The notes under the pieces are model-generated. The model made no database searches. It saw nothing but the letters and a program-made list of their open reading frames with translations, and had not been told where the DNA came from. A DNA stretch of 25,476 nucleotides. Source: a virus. The DNA is taken from positions 1 through 25,476 of IMG/VR virus record IMGVR_UViG_3300006641_000163; one strand, written 5' to 3'. A program made the position numbers and the translations under genes. Shown here in pieces: positions 1 to 7,719 of this stretch (the first letter of the stretch is position 1; the number at the start of each line of letters is the position of its first letter).

Positions 1-164
1 GCCTGGCTGGGGCAGATCAGGCGGTACTGAGGCAGGCTGCCGTTGATGTGGCCGTCGGGCATGGCCAGCATGACAACCTGGTACTCCTTGGTCGAGACCA
101 GCTGCGTGGCAACCGTCGCCCCTGTGCCAGGGGTGACGGCGATCGAGTCGTTGGGCAGCGCCAT
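1..164 (-). CDS. Virion-type small protein, C-terminus cut by window edge
   Basis: An open frame runs leftward from an ATG at 164 to the window edge, giving 54 residues that begin MALPNDSIAVTPGTG. The Ala/Gly/Thr/Val-rich, charge-poor composition suits a beta-rich virion component such as a head decoration or tail protein. It is the most distal visible gene of the late operon, 8 bp after the stop of the upstream gene. No catalytic motif is visible. I do not recognise a specific family; the virion role rests on position and composition. Confidence 0.6.
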   Translation of the reverse strand, partial: MALPNDSIAVTPGTGATVATQLVSTKEYQVVMLAMPDGHINGSLPQYRLICPSQ

Positions 165-172
165 GATCTACC

Positions 173-577
173 TCAGAGCTGGAAGATTCCAGACGCATTC
201 CAGGTGATCGTGATGTCGCCACCGTTCGGGGTGACGGGCAGACCCGTGACGCCGGTGTCGATGTAGGCCACCAGGCGCGACGTGCCCGCAGTGCCGGTGT
301 CGATGTAGATCACCAGAGCCTCGGCGCTGCTGCCAGTCACCGCGGTGTAGGTCACGTCGCCGCCGTCGAACAGTCCGTTGGCGACGGACTTGGTGGCGCC
401 GATGGTCTGCGCAGTGCCCACCACGCCCGTCAGCGACGTGAGGAATTCATGCGCCGCGTTGTAGGTGTATGTGCCGGTGTCTACCAGCGCCACCTTCACC
501 GTGCCGGTGAGCAAGTTGGCATTGGTGGCTGCGCCAAGGATGATTTCCTTGTACTTGGGGTAGATTGCATTGGCCAT
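173..577 (-). CDS. Putative virion structural protein, 134 aa
   Basis: This protein of 134 residues begins MANAIYPKYKEIILGA and ends ITITWNASGIFQL. It is rich in Gly, Thr, Val and Ala, has few charges and has no predicted membrane helix or coil, so a beta-sandwich fold is likely. It lies in the late operon, 10 bp downstream of a coiled-coil gene, in the stretch after the portal where scaffold, coat and decoration genes usually lie. Small proteins with this start are common in phage genomes as uncharacterised structural proteins. A head decoration or tail-tube role is possible, but the sequence does not settle it. Confidence 0.6.
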   Translation of the reverse strand: MANAIYPKYKEIILGAATNANLLTGTVKVALVDTGTYTYNAAHEFLTSLTGVVGTAQTIGATKSVANGLFDGGDVTYTAVTGSSAEALVIYIDTGTAGTSRLVAYIDTGVTGLPVTPNGGDITITWNASGIFQL

Positions 578-587
578 GGTGGACTCC

Positions 588-1127
588 TTAGATCATGGAC
601 TTCAGGGCGGCGATCTTCTGCTCGTACTCGACGCGCAGCTTCTCGGCAGCAGCCTGCAGGTTGCGGGCGCTGGCCAGCTCGCTGTCGGCCTGGGCCTCGC
701 GCATGTCGGCCTCGGCAGAGCGCTTGACGTTGGCCGCGGCATCGGATTCGACCTTGGCCTTGGCATTGGCCAGCGCCTCGCGCTCGCCTGCCATCCAGCC
801 GTCGAACTTCTCGCGCTCGGCCTTCATTGCAGCGCGCACGGCCTCGGCATCGGCAGAGGCCTGCGCAGCGCGTGCAGACTCCTCGCGTGCCTTGGCCAGC
901 GCAGCGTTGGCATCGGCCGCAGCGAGCTGAGCCACCGAGTTAGTAGCGTCGGCCTCGGCCTTCGCCTCGCGAGCTGCAGCAGCCTCAGCGGCCGCCGCGT
1001 CTTGCGCGGACTTGATCTGATCGAGCACGGCTTTGAGCTTGCTCGGGTCCTTGGCCATCTCGAGGAAGGCCAGGAGGTTTGCCGCAGTGTCAACCGCCAC
1101 GGCCGAAGGGGTGATGTTGATGTTCAT
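588..1127 (-). CDS. Alanine-rich coiled-coil protein, candidate scaffold
   Basis: The 179-residue product is strongly helical. From about residue 37 to the end it is an almost unbroken Ala/Glu/Lys/Arg heptad-like coil, with no Cys and few aromatics. The N-terminal part (NINITPSAVAVDTAANLLAF) is more hydrophobic. Phage scaffolding proteins and some tail accessory proteins have this make-up, and the place in a late operon, two genes after the portal, would suit a scaffold. The high Ala content makes homology assignment by eye unreliable. An ATG with an upstream purine-rich site gives the start at 1127. Confidence 0.55.
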   Translation of the reverse strand: MNINITPSAVAVDTAANLLAFLEMAKDPSKLKAVLDQIKSAQDAAAAEAAAAREAKAEADATNSVAQLAAADANAALAKAREESARAAQASADAEAVRAAMKAEREKFDGWMAGEREALANAKAKVESDAAANVKRSAEADMREAQADSELASARNLQAAAEKLRVEYEQKIAALKSMI

Positions 1128-1137
1128 GAGAGCTCCG

Positions 1138-1440
1138 TTAGGTAGTGGAAATGACCGCGATCTTCAGGCCGGGGCGAACGCCCAGGTACTCGGTGCCCCC
1201 GGCGCCGATTCTCATCGACGTGGAGGCAGCCGTGGGGTTTGCGCCGATGGCGACGCGGCATGCCACATCGGCGTGGAGACGAACGAAACGGGTCGTGTCG
1301 GCGAACGCGCCCGACTGGGCTGACGCGCCACCGATCACAACCTGCTGGTTCACCAGCGCAGGCTCCTGGCCAGCGGGCACCAGATGCCCACGGCCGGCAG
1401 CCGTCAGCTCCTGGTACTCGGTGATGTCCAGTATTGCCAT
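1138..1440 (-). CDS. Putative virion protein, 100 aa
   Basis: This protein of 100 residues begins MAILDITEYQELTAAG and ends RPGLKIAVISTT. The second half (VRLHADVACRVAIG, then RIGAGGTEYLGVRPG) alternates hydrophobic and small residues, as in a compact beta-barrel. It sits 9 bp after the portal stop in the same leftward operon. Small proteins of this kind next to portal and coat genes are often head-fibre or decoration proteins. No enzyme motif is visible, and the exact role is unassigned. Confidence 0.55.
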   Translation of the reverse strand: MAILDITEYQELTAAGRGHLVPAGQEPALVNQQVVIGGASAQSGAFADTTRFVRLHADVACRVAIGANPTAASTSMRIGAGGTEYLGVRPGLKIAVISTT

Positions 1441-1449
1441 TGTGATGCC

Positions 1450-3648
1450 TCAGATGCCAGCGCCGGTGTTGACACGCAGCGCAGCCTCCGCGTTGAAGAT
1501 CTGACGCTCGTTGTCGATCTTCAGTGCCTCGAGGCGCTCCTTCGCGGCGATCTGCTCGCGAGTGAGCTGGGCGTCCTGGCCGAGCTTGGTCAGCGCCAGG
1601 TCGCGCTCGATGCCGGCCTCGGTCATCGCGATCTCGTACTCGGCCTGCTCGCGCTGGCGGTTGTACTCAGTCTGCTGAGCCTGCTGGGCGCGGACCTCCT
1701 TGTTGTCCGCCAGCTTGGCCATGTCGACCTCGGCCTTGATCTTGGCAGCCTCGATGCGAGGATCGGCCGGCGCGCCCTGCTGGGCCTGCGCCTGCATCTC
1801 CTGCTGCACCTGATCCTCGGGCTTGAGCAGCTCCTCAGGGTTGACCTTGAACGCCTTGAGGATGGCCTTGAGCTCCTCGCGCTCTTTGAGGTGCGGGATG
1901 TAGCGCGGGTTGTTCGTGATGTTGGCCAGGTTCAGCAAGGCCTGGTTCTGGATGTCGCGCTCAATCAGCGCGGTGGACCCGCGGGCGTCGATCTCGTAGT
2001 CGCCCTTGATGGCCGGGTCTGGATCGTTGGCCATCTTCCAGTCGTAGTACCTGCCGATGTGCGGCCTGGTGATCGTGTCGTCGTACAGCTTCACGCGCTG
2101 ACGCAGCACGGCGTTGGCGTTGTTGTACAGCATGACCATGCCGCCGACGGTCTCGGGCGCACTGCCCTGCTCGCCGCCCATGATCTGCGGCATGCTGGAC
2201 TCGGTGTCGGCGAACTGCATGGCAGCCTGCGCAATGGCCAGCAGCTCCTGCAGGTGCGAGTTGAACTCGAACACCGTCATGGCCGCACGCACGTCGTCGA
2301 GCTCGTCCTTGGCCAGCCAGACCTTGTTGGGCGTGATCTCGTAGCTGCCGTTCTGCGGGATCACCATGCCCTTCTTGATGACGATCTGGCCGCCCAGCGA
2401 GGTGCGCCCGTTGTCCATCACCTGGCGCCAGGCGCTGTTGACCACTCTCTGCTGGTGCTCGAGCTCGTCGGGCAGGCCGTAGCCGAACGGGCTGTCGTCG
2501 GCCTTGCGCCAGCAGTAGACGTCTACCGGCAGCGTGCGGTCCACGACCCACGACTCCATCGCACCCACGACCTTGTCGTTGACGATCACGAGCACGCCGA
2601 AGTCCACGTCGGTCAGCGGGTCGCCCGTGCGGCTGGAGAGCATCTCCATCTCTTCGGGCTCGATCTCGCCGTGGTACGTCCACATCTCGTAGGCGTCCTC
2701 GTTGATCATGTCGCGGATGATCCGGCCCTCGGCCACGCGCAGCTTCTGCGGCGGCGAGCGCAGCACCTCGCGGATGGCGTCCTCGTCGTAGCCTGGCAGG
2801 CCCACGAGCTGGCGCAGTTGCTTGCGCGTGACCATGCGGCGCATGAAGAATCCGCGGCCGGCCTGGTGGTCGTTGCCGCAGCTCGGGTCGAAGAAGCAGT
2901 CCCACGGGTCCATGCGCATGCTGGCCGGGACGATCGACTCGTTGATCTGCAGCGTCTGCGTGCCGCCGGCTTGAGGCAGCCAGACCTTGCTGGTCTGACG
3001 TGCAGGGAACGGGCCGTACAGCACCATCGTGCCCAGGCGCACGGCATCCTCGATGCCCTTGCGGCTCTCGCCGTTGTACTTGCACTCGGTCAGGCTGTCG
3101 TCGATCGAACGCTCCATGGCCTCGGCTGCCTGCTTGGCAGCCTCCATGATCGCGTTGGCCTCGTCGTTGGCGGTGAAGCCAGTGGGCTGGCCGGTGGCCG
3201 GGTCGACGGTCTGGGCGTTACTGCCCATCATGTCGGCCAGCTCAGGCATCGGCGTGGGACGGATGCCCCAGTTGCGGTCGTCCACGGGGAACAGGATCTC
3301 GCACATGCGCGCCACGGCCTGATCGACCTTCGGGCGCACGATGTTGATCACGACCCTCGAGCGCGTGCCGTCCTGCGCCTTGCGCGCAGGCGGGCCGTTG
3401 CGCAGGGTGTTCTCGAACTCGCCGGTGCTGTTGGTGTGCTCACCGAAGTAGAGCTGGGCGTTCTTGCGCCAGCGCTTCTCGACGTCGGTGTTGGTGGCGC
3501 GTGACTGCACCCACTGGTCGCGCATCTTGGCGAAGACGGCGTACAGGCGCTCGATCTCGCCCTTCTGGCGGTTGTCGAACTCTTCCTTGGTCAGCACGTC
3601 GTCGCCGACCATGTAGGCGACTTCGGGCGGTAGATCTTTGGGGTCCAT
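1450..3648 (-). CDS. Portal protein, P22-like length
   Basis: At 732 residues the protein matches the size of P22-type portals (725 residues) rather than the roughly 500-residue HK97 type. The portal forms the dodecameric ring at the capsid vertex through which terminase pumps DNA and to which the tail attaches. The core is mixed alpha/beta with features such as TRSRVVINIVRPKVDQAVARM near residue 100 and CYWRKADDSPFGYGLPDELE in the middle. The last 130 or so residues are a Gln/Ala/Glu-rich helix, which fits the C-terminal barrel seen in P22-like portals. It lies directly after the large terminase gene with a 9-bp gap, the standard order. The call combines length, neighbours and general similarity. 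Confidence 0.85.
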   Translation of the reverse strand: MDPKDLPPEVAYMVGDDVLTKEEFDNRQKGEIERLYAVFAKMRDQWVQSRATNTDVEKRWRKNAQLYFGEHTNSTGEFENTLRNGPPARKAQDGTRSRVVINIVRPKVDQAVARMCEILFPVDDRNWGIRPTPMPELADMMGSNAQTVDPATGQPTGFTANDEANAIMEAAKQAAEAMERSIDDSLTECKYNGESRKGIEDAVRLGTMVLYGPFPARQTSKVWLPQAGGTQTLQINESIVPASMRMDPWDCFFDPSCGNDHQAGRGFFMRRMVTRKQLRQLVGLPGYDEDAIREVLRSPPQKLRVAEGRIIRDMINEDAYEMWTYHGEIEPEEMEMLSSRTGDPLTDVDFGVLVIVNDKVVGAMESWVVDRTLPVDVYCWRKADDSPFGYGLPDELEHQQRVVNSAWRQVMDNGRTSLGGQIVIKKGMVIPQNGSYEITPNKVWLAKDELDDVRAAMTVFEFNSHLQELLAIAQAAMQFADTESSMPQIMGGEQGSAPETVGGMVMLYNNANAVLRQRVKLYDDTITRPHIGRYYDWKMANDPDPAIKGDYEIDARGSTALIERDIQNQALLNLANITNNPRYIPHLKEREELKAILKAFKVNPEELLKPEDQVQQEMQAQAQQGAPADPRIEAAKIKAEVDMAKLADNKEVRAQQAQQTEYNRQREQAEYEIAMTEAGIERDLALTKLGQDAQLTREQIAAKERLEALKIDNERQIFNAEAALRVNTGAGI

Positions 3649-3657
3649 GGTGATCCT

Positions 3658-5154
3658 TTAGTAGCCGGTCACTTCGTCGAGGACCTGCCACGCAGCCTCA
3701 GCGCCTCGGGGCACTTCCCACTCTTCCTCTTCGTCCGGCCACGGCAGAGTCAGCGAAGGCTCGTCGATGCGCGCCAGGCAGTCCATGCCGTCGTCGAATC
3801 GACCCACCGGGAAGGTGGCGTACTCGACCTCCAGCAGCTCCTGGATCAGGTCGTGCGGGTTGCCCTGCACGTCGGTGTAGTTGAGCTGCTGAGGCAGCCA
3901 CATGCGGCCACCCTCGAACCACGGGATGAGCCTGCGGATGCGGGCGTTCTTCTCCACCGCGCCAGCCACCTCGGTGATCTTGAAACGGTACTGCCGGCGC
4001 TCCATCTCCGCCTGGATGTGCGGGATGTCCGCCTGCATGCCGTAGCGCTCGTAGCGCGTCTGCATCGGCTTGTGCTTCTTGTGCAGAGCGAACAGCGCAT
4101 CAGCGCGCTGCGTCAGCGTCATGCGGTCGATCACGCCGTCTACGAGGAAAGCATTGCCGTCGTGCGCCAGTCCCACGACCCACATCACAGTGCGGTCGCT
4201 GCGCTTGCGCTTGGTGCCTTCCTTGGCCGTCTGCGGGTCACCCGCCGGGTCGACCAGGATGACCTTGTTCATCTTCTTGGGCGCGTTGTTGAAGCGCACG
4301 ATCCACGAGCGCTTGAACTCCGCACCCTCGGCCGGGCGTGGCTCCTGCTGGTACAGCGAGATCCACGAGCGCGGGTCGGACTGCGCCTGGCGCACCATCT
4401 CGTCGGTGAACCACTCCTTCCACAGGCGGTCACCCGGCTTGCGCCCCAGCAGGTCGTTGTCGCCAGCAATCATCGGCAGCTTGATGACGTGCCAGCGCTG
4501 CGGCTCACGCTCGAGCAGGCGCCCGGCCAGGTCGTCTTCGTGCCACCGCGTCATGATGACCACGATGCGGCCGTGCGGCTTCAGACGGGTCAGCAGGTCG
4601 TTGGTCCACCAGTCCCAGGTCTTCTCGCGCACGCGCTCGGAGTCTGCGTCCTCGCGGCTGCGCACCGGGTCGTCGACCACGATCAGGTCGCCGCGTCGGC
4701 CGGTGATGGATCCGCCCACGCCCACCGCGGTGTACTCGCCGCCGTGGTTAGTGCCCCAGCGGCCAGCGGCCGTGCTGTCGGCGGCCAGCGCCACCTGCGG
4801 GAACAGGGCGCGGAACTGCTCGTCGTCCACGCCGTTGCGCACCCGGCGGCCGAATCGCTCGGCCAGCTCTGCAGTGTGCGAGGCGCCGATCAGGCTGAGC
4901 TGCGGGTTGCGGCCGACGAAGTACTCGGGGAAGTAGACCGAGCCGTAGGTGGACTTGGCCGAGCCTGGCGGCATCATCACGAGCAGCCGGTCGATCTCGC
5001 CCTTCTCCACCTTGTCCAAGGCCTCGGTCAGCAGGACGTGGTGCTGGGCCAGGCGCATGTCGTCTGGCAGGCGGTAGGCGCAGTAGTGCGAGAACGACTC
5101 GCGCGCCTTCTTGCGCGCCAGCAGCTCAACCGCAGCCTGCGATGGATCAAGCAC
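3658..5154 (-). CDS. terL: Terminase large subunit (packaging ATPase-nuclease)
   Basis: The 498-residue product has the terminase layout. Walker A-like MPPGSAKST is at residues 61-69, Walker B LIVVDD at about 157-162, and the coupling motif MTRWHEDD at 201-208. The RNase H-like nuclease half follows, with acidic positions at D302 (LVDPAGD) and at FDDGMD (453-458). It drives ATP-dependent DNA translocation into proheads and cuts the concatemer. The ATG at 5154 overlaps the end of the small-subunit gene by 8 bp, and the portal follows after 9 bp. PPGSAKS-type P-loops are usual in headful (pac) terminases, but the packaging mode cannot be proven from the protein. Confidence 0.95.
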   Translation of the reverse strand: MLDPSQAAVELLARKKARESFSHYCAYRLPDDMRLAQHHVLLTEALDKVEKGEIDRLLVMMPPGSAKSTYGSVYFPEYFVGRNPQLSLIGASHTAELAERFGRRVRNGVDDEQFRALFPQVALAADSTAAGRWGTNHGGEYTAVGVGGSITGRRGDLIVVDDPVRSREDADSERVREKTWDWWTNDLLTRLKPHGRIVVIMTRWHEDDLAGRLLEREPQRWHVIKLPMIAGDNDLLGRKPGDRLWKEWFTDEMVRQAQSDPRSWISLYQQEPRPAEGAEFKRSWIVRFNNAPKKMNKVILVDPAGDPQTAKEGTKRKRSDRTVMWVVGLAHDGNAFLVDGVIDRMTLTQRADALFALHKKHKPMQTRYERYGMQADIPHIQAEMERRQYRFKITEVAGAVEKNARIRRLIPWFEGGRMWLPQQLNYTDVQGNPHDLIQELLEVEYATFPVGRFDDGMDCLARIDEPSLTLPWPDEEEEWEVPRGAEAAWQVLDEVTGY

Positions 5155-5623
5155 CTGCCGCCCCCTTCACCACGCCCCTGGAGGCGATCTCCATGAGCTG
5201 CTCGTCGGTCAGGGCCACCATCTTGACAGGCCCGCCGTCCTTGCCGGTGAGCTCCACCTTGGACTTGTCGCCGTAGTCGCGTCCATTGATCTTGGCCGCC
5301 ACCTTCAGGTTGGCGTCGATCGCCACCCGCAGGCCGGCCGCATCGCCCAGCATCCCCGCCTCGCGGGCGTAGTCCACTGCCGCCTCGACCAGAGTGTGCG
5401 AGCGGTGGATGTGGATGTCGGCGTAGGCTTCCCGGGTGTCGGGGTTGTTCAGCAGGATGTCGCGCAAGCGGTTGCTGCTGATCTTGAACGGCATCGACTC
5501 GGCGATCAGGCGCATGGATTCACCCGCCATGTAGCGCTCGAAGATGTCGTCAGCCATGGCCAGCACCTGGCGCTTGACGGCTTCGCGTTCCTCGGCGATT
5601 CGTGCGTATTCAGCTTTGTCCAC
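5147..5623 (-). CDS. terS: Terminase small subunit; start moved downstream
   Basis: The frame is open from a GTG at 5740, but its first dozen or so codons would be the terminator hairpin at 5699-5726, and the following peptide (GLEPAFCFLSPGRL and on) looks non-coding. Convincing coding starts at VDKAEYARIAEEREAVKRQ. I therefore place the start at GTG 5623, giving 158 residues; GTG 5674 and ATG 5557 are alternatives, and none has a strong ribosome site. The N-terminal helices and MAGESMRLIAES resemble the DNA-binding helix-turn-helix of small terminases, followed by an oligomerisation core. It recognises phage DNA and passes it to TerL, whose gene overlaps by 8 bp. Confidence 0.75.
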   Translation of the reverse strand: MDKAEYARIAEEREAVKRQVLAMADDIFERYMAGESMRLIAESMPFKISSNRLRDILLNNPDTREAYADIHIHRSHTLVEAAVDYAREAGMLGDAAGLRVAIDANLKVAAKINGRDYGDKSKVELTGKDGGPVKMVALTDEQLMEIASRGVVKGAAGA

Positions 5624-5698
5624 GGCATTCAGGTTGAACCCGGGCAAGCATCCAGCAGTGGGAGACGAGGTCACTGCGATCAGCCGGCCCGGGCTCAG

Positions 5699-5726
5699 AA
5701 AACAAAAAGCCGGCTCAAGGCCGGCT
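5699..5726 (-). terminator. Intrinsic terminator, leftward
   Basis: Read on the minus strand, a perfect 7-bp stem AGCCGGC/GCCGGCT with a CTTGA loop is followed by TTTTTGTTTT. It lies between the leftward promoter at 5754-5783 and the terminase genes. Leftward transcripts would therefore stop before the late operon unless they read through. Confidence 0.85.
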
Positions 5727-5753
5727 GGATTTGGAGACACTTACCCGGGGCGG

Positions 5754-5783
5754 AATATACCTCGACGTCTACATCAAGGTCAA
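5754..5783 (-). promoter_or_regulatory. Leftward sigma70-type promoter, candidate late promoter
   Basis: On the minus strand a -35 box TTGACC (5778-5783) and a -10 box TATATT (5754-5759) are separated by 18 bp. The -35 overlaps the stop codon of the upstream gene. Initiation near 5747 would make an RNA of roughly 48 nt ending at the terminator at 5699-5726. That arrangement is like the Q-dependent lambda pR'/tR' pair. The boxes are seen; the late-promoter role is inferred. Confidence 0.6.
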
Positions 5784-6100
5784 TCGGTAGTCAAGTCGAT
5801 GCGCTCGAGGCCGTTCCTGGTGGCGTTGGCCAGGTACTTCAGCGCCACGATCATCGTGCGCCTGCGGCTAGGAAAGCCCCAGGTCTTCATCAGGTAGACC
5901 AGGTCTGCGTAGCCGTCGTTGCTTACGTCCAGCGTGAAGATGCGATCGCTGTTGGTGGTGCGGTGTTTGCGCTGGCGATCGCGGTTTGTCAGCGGCAGCT
6001 TGGCCTTTTCGAGCGAGTCGGCGAACTCAACGGCCAGCGCACGGACGACGAGGTGCGGGCTCTTGATCAGTCCGCGAGTAACGGCACGCGGGACTCGCAT
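5780..6100 (-). CDS. Small basic protein, possible ribbon-helix-helix regulator
   Basis: The ATG at 6100 has GGAG about 6 nt upstream and gives 106 residues. An upstream in-frame ATG at 6193 lies well inside the preceding gene and is less likely. The C-terminal half reads as a strand (RIFTLDVSND) followed by two helices around MKTWGFPSRRRTMIVALKYLA, which resembles a ribbon-helix-helix DNA-binding fold. It is the last gene before the late promoter and terminator, the place of the antiterminator or late regulator in lambdoid phages, so a regulatory role is plausible. I do not recognise a named family, and the fold call is tentative. Confidence 0.55.
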   Translation of the reverse strand: MRVPRAVTRGLIKSPHLVVRALAVEFADSLEKAKLPLTNRDRQRKHRTTNSDRIFTLDVSNDGYADLVYLMKTWGFPSRRRTMIVALKYLANATRNGLERIDLTTD

Positions 6101-6267
6101 GGGCTCTCCAGCTCCCAGCGTCCGATCCAGACCTGGCGCGTCGCGCTTGGATGCACCGGGCTGTTGTCTATGTTTCGCTTGCATGTTTCGCACTCCTTGC
6201 GGCCCGAGCCTGCGCAGCGTGCGAAGTCGGGCGGTGAGAACTTGTAGAGGTTGCTGGCCGTAATCAT
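6067..6267 (-). CDS. Small Cys-containing phage protein, 66 aa
   Basis: The ATG at 6267 overlaps the preceding stop codon in an ATGA and has a GAAAGG site upstream. A longer in-frame start at 6336 would run deep into the neighbouring gene and was not used. The product has KECETCKRNIDNSPVHPSATRQVWIG, a C-x2-C pair followed by a His/Pro/Trp pattern that recurs in small phage proteins and may bind zinc. Its 3' end overlaps the next gene by 34 bp. Function unknown. Confidence 0.65.
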   Translation of the reverse strand: MITASNLYKFSPPDFARCAGSGRKECETCKRNIDNSPVHPSATRQVWIGRWELESPCESRVPLLAD

Positions 6268-6452
6268 GCCTGGCCTTTCAGCCAGCGCTCGATCGCCCTG
6301 GCGAAGTGATGATGAAAGCCCCCGTTCTGGTGCCACAGGTTGGCGATAACCTCGTCGGTCAGCGTGCGCTCAGGTTTTGGCAGTGCGGGCTCGCAATCGC
6401 ACTTGCCATCAATGTACGGGCTCCAACAGGTGCCGCAGACGGTTCTGCTCAT
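6264..6452 (-). CDS. Small Cys-rich protein, possible zinc-binding, 62 aa
   Basis: The 62-residue product starts MSRTVCGTCWSPYIDGKCDCEP, which gives CxxC and CxC pairs in the first 20 residues, a likely zinc knuckle. A helical tail follows with LTDEVIANLWHQNGGFHHHFARAIERWLKG. The start codon overlaps the stop of the upstream HTH gene and its own stop overlaps the next start, both as ATGA, so it sits in a tightly coupled leftward operon. Function unknown. Confidence 0.65.
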   Translation of the reverse strand: MSRTVCGTCWSPYIDGKCDCEPALPKPERTLTDEVIANLWHQNGGFHHHFARAIERWLKGQA

Positions 6453-6685
6453 CTTCCGATCTCCTTCAGCAAGCGCGGGCCTGCGGTGTAGTGCCAGCGC
6501 CAGCCCAACCGCGCTGTGGCATCCGGCTTGCGCTCCCTACAGACCCAGCCCTTCACTTCAGCGTACTCAAGCGACTTCTTGACGCTGTCCTGATGCAAAT
6601 CCCATTTCGCTGCAATGTCGGCCGATGTCAGCTCTTCGTCGGGGTTTATGGCGAACCACACGGCCACCGATGTCACGATCGTCAT
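6449..6685 (-). CDS. Small winged-helix-like protein
   Basis: The ATG at 6685 is chosen because GGAGG lies 5 nt upstream; an in-frame ATG at 6757 would overlap the preceding gene. The 78-residue product contains EELTSADIAAKWDLHQDSVKKSLEYAEVKGWVCRERK, a typical winged helix-turn-helix sequence with a recognition helix and a wing, ending in WRWHYTAGPRLL. It may be a small DNA-binding regulator or a replication accessory protein. No partner or target can be read from the sequence. Confidence 0.6.
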   Translation of the reverse strand: MTIVTSVAVWFAINPDEELTSADIAAKWDLHQDSVKKSLEYAEVKGWVCRERKPDATARLGWRWHYTAGPRLLKEIGR

Positions 6686-6728
6686 GCTGGCCTCCAAGCA
6701 AACACGCTGTCGTTGGCGAAGCTGGGCT

Positions 6729-7013
6729 TCATGCTTGAGCCCTTGCGTCGTATTCATGCCAATGCTTCTCGCAGATCATGCCGAAGGCAGTGCTGCCATC
6801 TCTGTCCCAGTACGCAGGGACGCCGCCGTATTGCGACGGGCAGCCGCATGACAGGGTGAAGTTTGGCCGCTCCGGCTGCTCCAGCGCGGCGCGGAGGGCA
6901 TCAATCGCTTGCCATCGTTCAGGTCTGTTTGCCTTGTTCGTGAAGCCCCACTCGTCGGCCATGAACTCCAACGCCTCCAGCGCCTGCTGGGCGGCGGTTC
7001 TCAGGTCAGTCAT
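6729..7013 (-). CDS. Small phage protein, 94 aa
   Basis: The start at 7013 is 1 bp after the stop of the preceding 59-residue gene and has GGGGG upstream. The N-terminal part (LRTAAQQALEALEFMADEWG, then WQAIDALRAALEQ) is the helical pattern seen in many small phage proteins of unknown role. The C-terminal part carries CGCPSQYGG and CEKHWHEYD, a possible metal site. It is translationally coupled within the leftward accessory operon. Confidence 0.6.
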   Translation of the reverse strand: MTDLRTAAQQALEALEFMADEWGFTNKANRPERWQAIDALRAALEQPERPNFTLSCGCPSQYGGVPAYWDRDGSTAFGMICEKHWHEYDARAQA

Positions 7014-7014
7014 T

Positions 7015-7194
7015 TCATTTCCCCCAAAACATGAAAAAAGGAAAGTCATGCTCGGTGTAGTCTCGCTTCTCCAACGACGGCGCATACTCCCACGCATGGA
7101 AATCCGCCAAAGACAGGCCCTTCTCCGATGGCAAGTAGAGCACTCGCCGATAGCCGATGAGGTTCATGAAGTGCCACCAAGCCCAGCGGATCAT
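7015..7194 (-). CDS. Short aromatic-rich protein, 59 aa
   Basis: This short frame runs from ATG 7194 to TGA 7015. Its start overlaps the upstream stop codon in ATGA, AAGGAG lies about 9 nt upstream, and the next gene starts 1 bp after its stop. The product begins MIRWAWWHFMNLIGYRRVL and ends FPFFMFWGK. It is unusually rich in Trp, Phe and Tyr and may be membrane-associated. No family recognised. Exact packing between two coupled genes is the main support. Confidence 0.6.
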   Translation of the reverse strand: MIRWAWWHFMNLIGYRRVLYLPSEKGLSLADFHAWEYAPSLEKRDYTEHDFPFFMFWGK

Positions 7195-7508
7195 TTCATG
7201 CTCCTTCCAATCTCAGCCGCAGCCCTGACGATGGCGCGGCGGGTGGCGGCGTAGGGGTCGTTTCCAAAGACTTCAACGGCTCCGCGTCCGCAGTTTGCAC
7301 CGACTTTTTCACCGTCAAAATTGACACCCATCTTCAACTTCACCGCCAGCCGCAGCGCATCGCCGTCGTCGGTGAGTGGGTTCCATGAGATGCGTTCATG
7401 CTTGGCAATTGGCGAGTAAAAGCCGTTCTCAATCCACACGCAGTCCTTGATCCAGTCAATCCCCGCCGCCTTCGCAGCGGCCTCAAGCAGTTCTCGGTCA
7501 GTACCCAT
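7191..7508 (-). CDS. Conserved-type small phage protein, 105 aa
   Basis: The product of 105 residues contains WNPLTDDGDALRLAVKL and a C-terminal YAATRRAIVRAAAEIG. This pattern is widespread in uncharacterised proteins from phages of Gram-negative hosts. There is no visible catalytic motif. The start at 7508 overlaps the end of the upstream gene by 11 bp, and its stop overlaps the next start, so translation is probably coupled. Confidence 0.65.
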   Translation of the reverse strand: MGTDRELLEAAAKAAGIDWIKDCVWIENGFYSPIAKHERISWNPLTDDGDALRLAVKLKMGVNFDGEKVGANCGRGAVEVFGNDPYAATRRAIVRAAAEIGRSMK

Positions 7509-7719
7509 GTGGTGTGCTCCCTTCCATCCATTCCGGCTTCTTGGGCAGCGGTGCCCAGCCGATGTAGCCCGGCTTGCCGGGCGAGTACTGGCCGTACACG
7601 GCGACGCCGCCCTCGGTCAGCAACTGGACTTTGGCCGACAGCGGGCACGCCTCGAGCGGCCGCCAGTAGTACGTCTGGTCCACGGCGGCCGCTTTGTCGT
7701 TGGTGAGCTTGACGGTCAT
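7498..7719 (-). CDS. Hypothetical phage protein, 73 aa
   Basis: The ATG at 7719 overlaps the preceding TGA as ATGA and has a GGGGG ribosome site. A longer in-frame start at 7752 was rejected because it lies inside the upstream gene. The product reads as a compact beta-rich protein (YYWRPLEACPLSAKVQLLTE, then GQYSPGKPGYIGWAPLPKKP). Proteins ending in a GWAPLPKKP-like motif are frequent as small phage hypotheticals. Function unknown. Confidence 0.65.
   Translation of the reverse strand: MTVKLTNDKAAAVDQTYYWRPLEACPLSAKVQLLTEGGVAVYGQYSPGKPGYIGWAPLPKKPEWMEGSTPHGY

Noticed and set aside
1384-3504. A 706-codon open frame on the plus strand opposite the portal gene
   Set aside because: It is an antisense frame held open by high GC and the codon bias of the portal gene; it is His/Val/Leu/Arg-rich without any domain, and lacks a ribosome site and operon context.
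3853-5196. A 447-codon plus-strand frame opposite terminase large subunit
   Set aside because: Same shadow effect; the minus strand encodes a full terminase with all motifs.
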